Shown here: positions 1 to 9,975 of the stretch, one piece after another
Numbering within the stretch: the first letter of the stretch is position 1
Layout: every line of letters begins with the position of its first letter
Program-made: the position numbers and the translations under genes
NCBI GenBank assembly: GCA_023055425.1
Contig: JALGPY010000005.1
Location: 77,975,495-78,039,494 of the forward strand
Reading direction: 5' to 3'
Length of the DNA stretch: 64,000 nt
DNA from: Linanthus parryae
Taxonomy: Eukaryota; Streptophyta; Magnoliopsida; Ericales; Polemoniaceae
Notes under the pieces: model-generated
What the model saw: only the letters and a program-made list of their open reading frames with translations
What the model was told of the DNA's origin: nothing
Database searches by the model: none

Positions 1-80
1 AATAAGGAAAGAAAGTGTACTTGTTTTCATATCATCCTAAGCTTTCGTTAGTTTTGCAAGTCACAAAAAGTCCCAGCAGT

Positions 81-587
81 ATGGCGAAGAAAAATTTCAG
101 CACAATTGCTTTTCTCGTAGTCCTCGTGGTGCTTGCGAGTTGTTTTGGTGAGTTGATTTTTTTTTAACCGTATAAATCTCTCTGGCTATCTTTGTCCGCA
201 TGCTATTTTGTTTATTTACACATATATTACTTTGCATGAAATCAAATAAAGATAGAAATGAACTAGCTCGTTTTAATGCGATGTGCATAAGTGGATATAT
301 GTGTTTCATGTCTCAAGTGAAGCTTGTTGGCTAGCCGGATCCATAAACACGAAATGATTGATCAAGTGAAGCTCGGTTGCTAACCGCCATCTTTTTTTTT
401 TTTTTTTTTTGCAGGAAACAACACTGCAGCATGTTCAGGTTCAGGCATAATAGCCAATCTTTGTACAGGGGTTCCGGGCGACGAAATATTCTGCGGTAAG
501 AACTGCGCTGACATTTATTTAACAGGAGTAGTTTTCAAAGTCTCCGGGGCATGTGATGGCCAAACTTGCAAATGTACCTGCAACTGA
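81..587 (+). CDS. Defensin-like secreted cysteine-rich peptide, two exons (81-147, 415-587)
   Basis: This is the only intact-looking host gene. Exon 1 encodes an N-terminal signal peptide: MAKK, then a hydrophobic stretch at residues 8-19. A GTGAGT donor at 148 and an acceptor at 411-414, after a run of about 20 T, bound a 267-bp phase-1 intron. The spliced frame is 240 nt, or 79 residues plus TGA. The mature part has eight cysteines at 29, 39, 49, 53, 69, 74, 76 and 78. They include C49-x3-C53, a gamma-core-like G67-A-C69, and C74-x-C76, the signature of cysteine-stabilised alpha-beta defensins. An intron just after the signal peptide is usual in plant defensin-like genes. Such peptides are exported to the apoplast and act in defence or in cell signalling such as pollen-pistil recognition; which applies here cannot be read from sequence. 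No promoter element is clear in the 80 upstream bases. Expression is untested. Confidence 0.82.
148..414 (+). other. Phase-1 intron of the defensin-like gene
   Basis: GT donor (GTGAGT) and AG acceptor (TTTTTTGCAG) with a poly-T tract at 392-410. It holds two near-copies of a motif starting TCAAGTGAAGCT, at about 315 and 363, probably a local duplication. Splicing here keeps the frame open and joins the signal peptide to the cysteine domain. Confidence 0.8.
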
Positions 588-1558
588 GCTTGGACAAACA
601 TGGGCTTTCTTTTCTTTTTGGAGGAAAGTCAGACTTGGGCGGAGTTGCAACGAGTAATAGCAATTACAATAATTTACTACAATAATTGGCTTTTTTTTCT
701 CTCTCTCTCTGGCCCCAAATCATAACTTGGAGATTTGTTTGCTCGTGATAAACCATTATGTATTGAGTGAGTACTACTTTCCAGTAAGAAATTAGGGAGT
801 ACTGCTGTTTGTACTTTCCCGTAATAAGACACTCGTGTTTGTTTCTTTTTCTTTTAATGGCGTTTATTAGTTGTAGTACATGTGCGTCCTACATATAAAC
901 AACAAAATTTCATATTTTGGGAAAAAAAGGTTTCTAAATATAAATCACTACAAACTAAAATTACATTTTAACAAGGTTGTTGGTTCTTGCAGGTATAATA
1001 ATTTTGAGACTTGTTAGTGTAGCTCGAGAAATATTTCCTTTATATATCACATGCTTTCAAGAATCAAGGGCCCCGTCTCTGTATATATGACAATAGCTCA
1101 AACTTAATCTCTTACGAGAAAGTCATACCTCTTGCATGGACGTGAGTCTCAACTTGGACATCGAAGTGCTGTTAATCTCAGGACTAAAAAAAAGTGTTGT
1201 TAATCTTCAATAATACATGTAAATTATCATCGTATTGAAGTGCCACTTCCGAAATTGTGTACACTCACATACGCAGATTTGATCATCTCCAATAACTTGG
1301 TTGAAATGATGTTTCGCTTAAGTATAAAAAGTTGGAAGAAAAATGAGGTCCAATAGTATAGTTCTTTGGCTCCTCGAGTACATAATCTTCATCTAAATTT
1401 GCATTTTTAAAGAGTCAACAAAATTAAGGCCTAACGCTGATTGCATGCTCCCATCATAGTTGTCTGATTGCAATCCCAAATTCTAAAACTGGCTTAATGC
1501 AACTCCTTTTTGTAATATTACTATCTTGTTGAAATTGAGGCTACTCTTTCTCCGCATA
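588..1558. other. Intergenic DNA with no recognised gene
   Basis: AT-rich sequence downstream of the defensin-like gene. The first 100 bases probably hold its 3' UTR; AATAATTT-like signals lie at about 665-685. I see no open frame, transposon terminus or RNA gene in the remainder. Confidence 0.5.
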
Positions 1559-2286
1559 TTTTTTTTTAACATTATAACCAACTTTTATTAACTTGCTGGA
1601 AACATTACCTCAAATCCGTTAACTAATATGGGGTACAAGCCATCCAAACTTTGGCCTTAACCAAGCCTAGTCATACTTGTGCACATCGAGAAGCCATATG
1701 ATTGGCCTTCCTGGGACACCAATTCATCTAAACTTGCCGAAAGGCCCCTAACAGCTTCCTGTAATCGTCCACCTCTAACATTTGAATTACCGACCTTTTA
1801 GCCAACTGCAAACCTTCTAGTAACGCCATAGCCTCAACTAGTTTTTCCGAACCTATCTCCCTGAGAGATCCTGCCATGGTAGCAACCCATTCACCATTTT
1901 AATCCCGCAACACACGTTCCCATGCCCTAAAGCCGACTTCCACACACATTTTGCAAGTTTGCACCGCATAAAAATGTGATCTTCCGATTCTTCCTCTTTG
2001 TCGCACCATGAACATTGCATGGGAACACGTATTCCTCTCTTGGCGATATTTTGGTTTGTTTGCAGCAAAGAGAGATACGCTCTCCAGACAGTGAAAACAG
2101 CCTTCCTTGGGATCTCTAAATTACAAAACTTAACAACATTGTTTCGTTCGTTACAACTTGCTTGACCGCCTGACGTTCCCGCAAGCATCTAATCTCTTCT
2201 CATCTCTTCCGCAACGAGGTAACCAGACTTCACCATATAAAGACCTTCCTTATCAAAAAACCAAGCCCACACATTTTGTTGGATTG
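1559..2286 (-). pseudogene. 3' end of a LINE: zf-RVT and RNase H-like region with poly(A) tail
   Basis: Reading the minus strand from 2286, an interrupted frame encodes the tail of a plant L1-type reverse transcriptase ORF. It begins with a VKSGY motif (about 2240), then the zinc-binding zf-RVT domain: W-RAYLSLLQTNQNIAKRG, CSWC at about 2010, and EDHIF followed by cysteine at about 1975. A degenerate RNase H-like segment follows (EAMALLEGLQLAKRS, then a PRKAN motif at about 1720) with stop codons inside. After the frame comes a short 3' UTR and a 9-base A-run (T-run at 1559-1567 on the plus strand), the normal 3' end of a LINE. The 5' part, including the reverse transcriptase core, is missing, as is common for truncated insertions. 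No target duplication was found. Non-functional. Confidence 0.75.
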
Positions 2287-2313
2287 TTACATGAAGTATA
2301 TTACATTGTACCG

Positions 2314-2914
2314 TGAAAGTGTGTAATGTAGTTAAAATACAGGATCATGATACTCTAGAAGAGGGGGGGGGGGGTGGTTTAATAGAGTATGTGATGTTTT
2401 GCTAAAAATGGAAGTTTGAAACTTTACAAAGTGATTTTATAGAATTTCAAAGTTTTGGAAAAATACAGAAGTAGTTTGAAAATGTTTGAAGATGTTTGAA
2501 GCTTCAAAGGTTTGAAGTAGTAAATCCTCTAAAGCTTTGAAGAAACTCTAAGTTGAACAGTTTTGTAAAGATAATGAAATGAAGCAATGAAAAGCAATGA
2601 ACACATTGATTTGTTACGAAGTTCAGCCCCCAAAGGACCTACTCTCCGCCTGATGGATACTATCCCTATAGGATTTCAACACCTACTTATTAATCACATA
2701 CCTAGCCATAGATCTCAAGCCTAAGTGAATTCCCTTACACATATACAGCTTGTGGCTACAATATAATGAAACAATAAGAAACTCTTGTTGTTCACTTGAT
2801 CAACTTCACCTTACAACAGGAAATGAGCCATAGAAACTCTAATGAATACATACATAAAGCACAAGTATGAAGAACACATAAAACAGAGTAAGAAATGAAG
2901 CTTGAAGTGCTCTT
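2314..2914 (-). repeat. Element M: end of an inverted SIRE-type LTR, left of element A
   Basis: It starts TGAAAGTGTGTAATGTAG, the reverse complement of the end of element A's LTR. It shares further blocks with A's LTR on the opposite strand: a G-run, TTTAATAGAGTATG, ACAGCTTGTGG and CTCTTGTTGTTCACTTGA. It is therefore the 3' part of a related LTR lying on the minus strand. Element A interrupts it at 2915. No matching terminus of M was found. Confidence 0.7.
2910..2914. repeat. Target-site duplication of element A (CTCTT), left copy
   Basis: CTCTT immediately precedes the 5' LTR and is repeated at 13654-13658 directly after the 3' LTR, proving that the whole interval arrived in one insertion. 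Confidence 0.93.
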
Positions 2915-4401
2915 TGTTGACTCAAAGACCCTTGAGTGTGTTTTGAGAAGTAATTGTTTTGAGTGATGAAATATAAAGACAAAGCATTTCAGATACTCCA
3001 AGGCCTTGAGATACTGACAGAGCTTCAAAGCCTTGAGAGTTGTTTTTATTCTGTTGAATGTTTTAACAATCTTGTGTTGCAAATTGGATACCTGCTTATA
3101 TAGATAAGAGATTTGCTGCATATACTCATGTTTTACATTGTCTACATATCTAACACAATTGTAGATGTCCTGATCAGGGAGAATCAAAGTTTTCTGGACT
3201 TAACTTTGACAGACTGTGAAGCGTGTTCAGAGCTTCAAGGCCTTGAGATGTGCCTTGAGCTGCTGACGGTTTTACAATATTGATTTGATTCTTTCTTGCA
3301 GGGTTTGATCTTTATTATTGTGATTGTTTAATGACTTCTAAGAGTCTTAAACTTGTTTATCATGAATTATATGTGTCAGAAGTTAATCAGATTATTCTTC
3401 TAATCTTTTAACCAGTTTTTATGAGAAACTGGAAAACCAAACAGTCATAGTACTGCTTTATTTCTGGATTTTGTTGTTGCTGTGTATCAATGTTGTTGCA
3501 GGTTTGTTAAACGTGCAAATACAATCTCAACAAACTCCAACGGATATATACCCAGAGCTGTTTGAATTTCAGTTGAAAACAGAAGGAGGATTTGTAGCAA
3601 CTGAGATCCTAAAATCTCTCATTCAGTTGCAGTGGGTAGATAAGAGACTGGTTTGAATTTTTGAATGAAGAGAGGCTTGTAGAATACTGAGAAAGGTGTG
3701 AAAAATTCGTGGGAGATCATTCATTCAAACACACAGGCATTCAAGCTTCAATTCATCATTGCAGAAGATCAAATCATTCCAGTTTCCAGAAGAACACATC
3801 AAGGCTTCACTAGCTTATTCTTTTACTGTGTTCTTCATCTGTTTTGTAATCTTCTTATCTTTTGTATATCTAAAACCTCACTAAACCCAGTGGTTAGTTG
3901 TTCAAGTGAACAACAAGAGGTTCTTATTAGCTCAACAGTTAGTAGCTGAAACTAGATAGGTTTGGAACCACAAGCTGTATAGGTGTAAGGGAAATCACTT
4001 AGGCTTGAAGATCTAGGGCTATTTATGTGTGAGTAATAAGAAGTGTTTGCCCAATCCTGGTGGGATTAGATCCCTCAGGCAGAGATTAGGTCCATTGGGA
4101 CTGAACTCTGTAAATTGCTTTGTGTTCTTTACTTTACAGTTTTGTTATTTTCTGCTGCACACAACTCAAATCAAACTAGGGTTTATAAGCTTAGAACTGG
4201 TAATAGTTCAAGGCCTTGAAGCTTTCTATTCCGCCTTTGAAAGTTTCTGACAGTTTTCTAAAATCTCAAGGCCTTGAGATTTGAGTTTCTCACAAAGCCA
4301 ATTAGTTACAATCTGAGTTTTGCAAAAAGTTTCCATACTCTATTCAACCGCCCCTTCTAGAGTATATAGGTCCTGTATTTAGTCTACATTACACACTTTC
4401 A
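2915..4401 (+). repeat. 5' LTR of element A
   Basis: 1487 bp, TG...CA termini. Matches 12174-13653 throughout, with scattered substitutions and small indels; the two differ by 7 bp in length, so the insertion is not very recent. Contains a TATATA box, several CAAGGCCTTG palindromes and a C-rich tract close to its end. Confidence 0.92.
3096..3103 (+). promoter_or_regulatory. Candidate TATA box in the 5' LTR of element A
   Basis: TTATATAG about 180 bp into the LTR; the same motif recurs in the 3' LTR near 12355. Assignment is by position and motif only. Confidence 0.4.
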
Positions 4402-4403
4402 AT

Positions 4404-4415
4404 AGGTATCAGAGC
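4404..4415 (+). promoter_or_regulatory. Primer-binding site of element A (initiator tRNA-Met type)
   Basis: AGGTATCAGAGC begins two bases after the 5' LTR. It differs at one base from TGGTATCAGAGC, the complement of the plant initiator tRNA-Met 3' end, the usual primer for plant Copia elements. Confidence 0.8.
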
Positions 4416-4451
4416 TTGGGTCACTGATATAGATCTAACAATCTTGTGACT

Positions 4452-6311
4452 ATGAGTAATGTAGGAGATCGGGGATTCTCACAAGGAAAGGCAGCCAACA
4501 GACCTCCATTGTTCTGTGGTGATAACTTCATGCACTGGAAGGCATTGATGAAGATGTTCGTCATAAATCAAGACATGGAACTGTGTTCAATAGTTCATAA
4601 TGGTCCTCATGAGTACTACACTACTATTGATGGAGTCGGATGTATCAAGTCTGAGGAAAACCTCTCAGTTACTGAACTGGAAAAGGTATCAAAAAATTAC
4701 AAGGCTATGAATCTGTTATACTCTGCTCTTAATGCAGATGAGTTCAACAGAGTTTCCAATTGCAAGAGTGCCAAATAAGTATGGGATAAACTGGTTGTGA
4801 CATATGAAGGAACTAGCCAGGTTAAGTAGACAAAAATCAACATACTTCTGAGGCAATATGAATTGTTCAAGATGAGACCATCAAGGAGATGTTCAAAAGA
4901 TTCACTGATGTGGTGAATAATCTGGAGTCTTTGGGAAAGAAGTTCACAAATGAGGAGAAGGTCAGGAAAATTCTGATAAGCTTGCCAAAAGCCAAGTGGG
5001 AGCCAAAGACAACAGCCATTGAGGATGCTCAGGATTTAAGTCTTCTTCAGCAAGATGATCTACAAGGAAAGCTTCTCACTCATGAAATGTCTATGAAGGA
5101 TGTAGAAGGTGATCTGAGTGAAAACATCAAGAACTTAGCACTCAAGGCTAAGGACAATGAAAAATCTCAAAGCCTTGAGACTGAAGATGAGCATGATGAT
5201 GAAGAGGCTTTAGCATTGATCTCCAAGGCCTTGGCAAGGATTCTCAAGAAGAAGAGAAACTCTGGTGACTACAACATAGAGAGATCAAGATCTTCAGACA
5301 TCAAGGACTACAAAGGTAAATCATCATAACAGTCACATAAAACTAAAGTAATGAATTGTTTTGAGTGTGGTGATGCAGATCATTTAGTAAGGGAGTGTCC
5401 ACAAAAGAAGAAGAACAGGAACTTTCAGAAGAAAGATAGTGACAACAGAAGGAAGAAAGCCATGATGGCTTCCTGGAGTGATTCTGATTCATCAAGTGAC
5501 TCAGACACAGAAGAAGATCAAGAAAACTTATGCTTCATGGCCAAACATGATGAAGAAAAATCATCAGACAGACATATTGAAGAAATGGAAAAAAATCTTC
5601 TTGCTAGTCCTTCTGATGTACTTCCCGAAACTCTCAAGACTATGTTTTTAAATGAGGAAAGTTATAGAAATGAGATTTCTTCTTTAAAGATTAAGATTCA
5701 TGAGAAGGTAAAAGAAAACCTGGACCTTGTTTTTACAAAAAAAAACTGTTGAAGTTTCTAAGACAAAAATTGAAAAGGACTTCAAGGCCTTGGACAGCAT
5801 GTTCAAAGCCTTGAAGGCACAGATAAAATAGATTGTTGATCAAAACACTCTTTTGACAGAAAGATATGCTGATCGAAATACTCATTCTGAGGATTTAGAA
5901 CAACAAATCTGTTCTTTGACTGAGAAACTTCAAGAGTCTAAGAAGGTCCTAACAAGTTTTACAGGCTCAGAAAATAATCTAAATCTCATTCTTGGAGGAA
6001 GTCTGAAATCAATGCATAAAAGTGGGATTGGCTATAATCTAAATTTTCCAAAGAAAAGCCAAACTAATTTTGTCAAATCTGGTTGCAGACATTCTCTAAA
6101 ATGTCATTACTGTGGAAAAATTGGTCATTTCAGATTAACTTGTCCATTCAGAAGATCAGAACCTCACATTATGAGGAATACTTATCATTATCAGCTTAAG
6201 GGACATGTTAGGCAGATTTTGGTTCGAAAAGGAATTAGACCACCAAACATGGCTGATTCTGAGTATGACTCAAAGTTCTTCACTTGGTCTAACGGCCTTT
6301 TGAGGCAATGA
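4452..6311 (+). pseudogene. Element A gag region (broken), with two CCHC zinc knuckles
   Basis: Encodes the structural protein that packages element RNA. The ATG at 4452 (MSNVG) is preferred over an in-frame GTG at 4446. The N-terminal part carries PPLFCGDNFMHWK, typical of SIRE-type gag. The first CCHC knuckle (C-x2-C-x4-H-x4-C) is at 5357-5398 and a second at 6102-6143. Between them is an acidic, Ser/Asp-rich linker (about 5475-5520) and a predicted coiled-coil-like stretch (5853-5950). Breaks seen: TAA near 4776, TAG near 4827, a frame change around 4870, a stop before 5351, and another frame change after 5752. CAAGGCCTTG-like palindromes occur inside the frame at about 5165, 5222, 5780 and 5806. 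Non-functional. Confidence 0.82.
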
Positions 6312-9300
6312 TTTACTTTTGCCGAATGTCACCAAGGCCTTGAAAGATCAGAAATGGATATTAAACAGTGGATGTTCTAGACATATGAGTGGAAAGAAAT
6401 CGCTTTTTACTGAGCTTACAGAAAAATCTTGAGGAACAATCACACTTGGTGACAAAGCAAAATGCAATATTATTGGTATAGGTAGTATTGGTAATGGCTC
6501 TACTAACTCTACCTCTGATGTTTATCTGGTAGATGGACTTAAGTATAATCTTCTTAGTATCTCTCAGTTATGTGATAAGGTTATAAAGCTATATTTGACA
6601 AGGAGAAATGTGTGGTGCAAGATGAGAAATCTGGTGATTGCATACTCACTGCTCCTAGATCATACAATCTATATGCTATGAGTACTAACAGTGTTGCAGG
6701 TGACAAGCTAAAATGCCTTAAGGACTTGAAGAAAGATTCAAAGCTTTGGCACAGAAAGCTTGGGCATATTAGCATACACACCTTGAATAAACTCATCTCA
6801 AAGGATTTGGTAAGAGGTTTACCATTACAGAAATTTTCAGATGATGAGGTTTGCAAGGCATGTGTATAAGGTAAGCAAACCAGAAGCTCAGTCAAGCCAA
6901 AGAACTTTGTAAGTACTTCTAGACCCTTAGAACTGTTGCATATGGACTTGTGTGGTCCTATGAGAGTTAAGACCCCAAAAGGTAAGAGGTATATGCTTGT
7001 TATAGTAGATGATTATTCTAGATTTACTTGGGTGATGTTTATTAGAGACAAAACTGAAGCTTTCTCTGAATTTTCTAGATTGTGCAAAGAGCTTCAAACT
7101 TTGAAAAACTTACCTGTTGCATCCGTTAGAAGTGATCATGGTAGGGAGTTTGATCAACTTGACTTTGATTTTTTTTGTGCAAAGCATGGCATATCACACA
7201 ACTTTTCTGCACCTAGAACTCCACAGCAAAATGGAGTAGTTGAAAGGAAAAATAAGATACTTGAGGATATGTCTAAAACCATGATACTTGAATGTAATTT
7301 ACCAAAGTTTTTGTGGGCAGAAGTTGTTAATACTGCCAATTATGTGCTAAATAGATGCTTGATTAGACCTATTTTGAAAAAGACCCCTTATGAACTGTTT
7401 AAAGGTAGGAAGCCTACTGTTTCATATTTTAAACCTTTTGGTTGTATCTGTTTTGTGCATAATAATGGTAGAGAAAATCTTGGTAAGTTTGATGCTAGAA
7501 GTGATGAAGGTGTATATCTTGGATATTCTCAAACTAGCAAAGCTTATAGAGTTTACAATAGAAAAACCAAGATTGTGGAAGAGAGTATTCATGTGATTTT
7601 TGATGAAAGTACTAAGGATTCTCTGAGTGAAAGTTTTGCAGACCTAGATTTGAACAAGCATGAGTCAGATGATAATGCTGTGAAAGAGGACAAAGGCAAA
7701 ACTAATGCGCAGAATCAATCAGCAGAATCTCAAGGCCTTGAACCTCCTGCAAAACCAAAATCTGAAAGCCTTGAGACAGAAGCTGAAACTTTCTATGATG
7801 CTCCCTCTACTGTTTCAAGAACTCAAAGCCTTGAGGGAGAATATTCCTGGATACCAAGGAAGAAGTTTTAGTACCTTGCAGATCATCCTGCTGACAATAT
7901 CATATATGATCCCTCAACTGGAACTCAGACAAGAGGACAGTTGAAGAACTTGTGTGCTTTTACTGCATTTATATCTTTGATTTGAGACTAAAAATACCAA
8001 GGAAGCACTAGAAGATGCAGACTGGATCATTGCAATGCAGAGTGAGCTGAATGAGTTTGAAAGAAACAAGGTATGGAATCTGGTTCCCAGACCTAAAGAG
8101 AAATCATTTATTTGAACCAGATGGGTATTCAGATATAAGCTTGATGAGAATGGCAAAGTGGTAAGGAACAAAGCCAGACTGGTGGCACAGGGATATAATC
8201 AAGAAGAAGGTATAGATTATGAGGAGACTTTTGCTCCTGTTGCCAGGTTAGAAGCTATTAGAATACTTCTTGCATTTGCATCTCATAATCACATAAAGCT
8301 TTATCAAATGGATGTCATATGTGCTTTTTCTGAATCATTATTTACAAGAAGATGTTTTTGTAGCACAACCTCCTGGTTTTGAAGATGAAAACTTTTCTCA
8401 TCATGTTTACAAACTAGACAAAGCTCTTTATGGGTTAAAACAAGCTCCAAGGGCTTGGTATGATAGACTTTCAAAATTTTTACTTGACAACAATTTTAAG
8501 AGAGGTCTAGTTGATAGAACTCTTTTCATTAAACATCATCAAAGTGATTTGTTAGTAGTTCAGATCTATGTAGATGATATTCTATTTGGTGCTACTAATG
8601 ATGCTCTTTCAAAAGAGTTCTCTAGTCTGATGTGCAGGGAGTTTGAGTTGAGCTTAATGGGAGAACTGAATTTCTTTCTTGGACTTCATATCTTACAAAT
8701 GAAGAAAGGAATTTTTGTGCATCAAGGAAATTATACCAAGGACTAATTGAACAAGTACATTATGTCACAGTCCAAGGTGCTTAAAACCCCTATGAGTTCA
8801 TCACTCTCATTAGACAAAAATTCAAATGGTAAGAGTGTGAATCAAAAGGAATACAGAGGTATGATTTGATCACTTTTGTATTTAACTGTAGAAGACCTGA
8901 TATTATGTTCGGTGTCTTTATGTGTGCTAGATTTCAAGCAGATCCTAAGAAAAGTCATTTTACTGTAGTCAAATGAATTTTTAGATATTTGAATGGAACC
9001 AGAGACTTGGGGCTTTGGTATCCAAAGAGATCTTATTTTATGCTGAGTGGCTATTTAGATGAAGATTTTGCAGGATATAAAGTAGACAAGAAGAGTACTT
9101 CTGGATGTTGCCAGTTTCTTGGATCCTCATTGATAAGTTGGCATTCTAAAAAGCAAAATTATGTAGCATTATCAACTGCAGAAGCTGAATACATTGCAGC
9201 TGGAGCTTGTTGTTCACAAGTGTTATGGATTTCTCAACAACTTAGAGATCTTGGGTATAATTTCAGAAATGTGCCTATTCATTGTGACAATACAAATGCT

Positions 9301-9519
9301 ATCTCAATCTCCAAAAATCCAGTCCAGCGCTCAAGAACCAAGCACATAGATGTGAGACATCACTTTCTTAGAGATCATGCAGAACAAGATGATGTTGTTT
9401 TAACTTTTATTTCTACTTCAATGCAGACTGCTGATATTTTCACTAATCCTTTGACAGATGATAGGTTTTCATCCCTAAGGCTTGAATTGGGGATGTTAAA
9501 CAACGATGCATTGGTTTAG
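6312..9519 (+). pseudogene. Element A pol: protease, integrase, reverse transcriptase, RNase H (broken)
   Basis: Domains follow Copia order. The protease motif lies at 6355-6390, but the catalytic triplet reads NSG, with AAC at 6364-6366, where DSG or DTG is expected. The GAG-pre-integrase region has LWHRKLGHIS (about 6740). Integrase at 6936-7500 keeps its D, D and E residues (HMDLCG, RSDHGREF, NGVVERKN). Reverse transcriptase runs from about 8050 to 8750 with YVDD at 8567-8578. RNase H has STAEAEYIAAG near 9175 and ends at TAG 9517-9519. Breaks include a stop within the pre-integrase region (about 6867), a stop at 7869, a stop in 8115-8117, a one-base insertion in a T-run near 8325, TAA at 8744-8746 and several stops up to 8990. 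Long open stretches such as 6936-7871 suggest moderate age. Confidence 0.88.
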
Positions 9520-9975
9520 GGGGAGTATTGGTACTTATATGTGTTTATGTGTTGAAATCTCAAAGCCTGAGATTATACTTTCCAAAGCCTTGAAAGTATT
9601 GCTTAAATCTTTGAAGTTTCTCAAATTGCAGGAAAATCTCAAGGCCTTCAGACGGTTCTCCAGGTCTTGAAACATCTGTATTTATTTATTTAAAAAAAGA
9701 TGGATAATCAAATATTATATCTTATCTCTTTAGATAACTGTATAATATTTGAATTACTCAGAGAATTTTCTAAAATATCCAAAAATATTTTTTCAATATC
9801 CTTTTTGCGTGTTGATTTTAGTAGAGTCCTTTTATGACTCATCCTTTTCAACCTACTTAAGCTGAAAGTCAGGGCTTATTCTTCTTCATTCTCTCTCAAT
9901 TCTCTAGGTCTCTCCTCTCTCTCTCTCTCTAAATTTCTCTCAATCTCATTCCCTTATCAAAACCCTAAACCCACA
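9520..9975 (+). promoter_or_regulatory. Pol-to-extra-ORF spacer with CT-rich leader
   Basis: Non-coding interval of 456 bp. Its last 100 bases (about 9880-9975) are strongly CT-rich, with (CT)n near 9912-9932 and AAACCCTAAACCCACA just before the ATG, like the 5' UTR of a plant gene. Palindrome variants sit at about 9560, 9583 and 9642. The layout suggests the following ORF has its own mRNA start or a spliced message. No TATA box is obvious. Confidence 0.35.

Noticed and set aside
97..309. Minus-strand frame over the defensin-like gene
   Set aside because: Antisense shadow of exon 1 and the intron; no start context or similarity.
2314..2380. 2314 as the 5' end of element A's LTR
   Set aside because: The TGAAAG start is the inverted terminus of M. 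The CTCTT duplication and the TGTTGACTC start shared with the 3' LTR fix A's boundary at 2915.
2792..3187. Minus-strand open frame in A's 5' LTR, repeated at 12162-12446
   Set aside because: Present twice only because the LTR is present twice; no domain, and the frame is read antisense to the element.
4404..4415. tRNA-like sequences at 4404, 26315, 42090 and 59356
   Set aside because: They are 12-base primer-binding sites complementary to the tRNA-Met end, not tRNA genes; no cloverleaf surrounds them.
4446..4451. GTG as start of A's gag
   Set aside because: An ATG two codons downstream (4452) is the normal plant start.
9518..9530. Purine run TTTAGGGGGAGTATTGG as A's polypurine tract
   Set aside because: It does not abut an LTR; the run at 12164-12173 does. 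It may be a relic from before the extra ORF was acquired.
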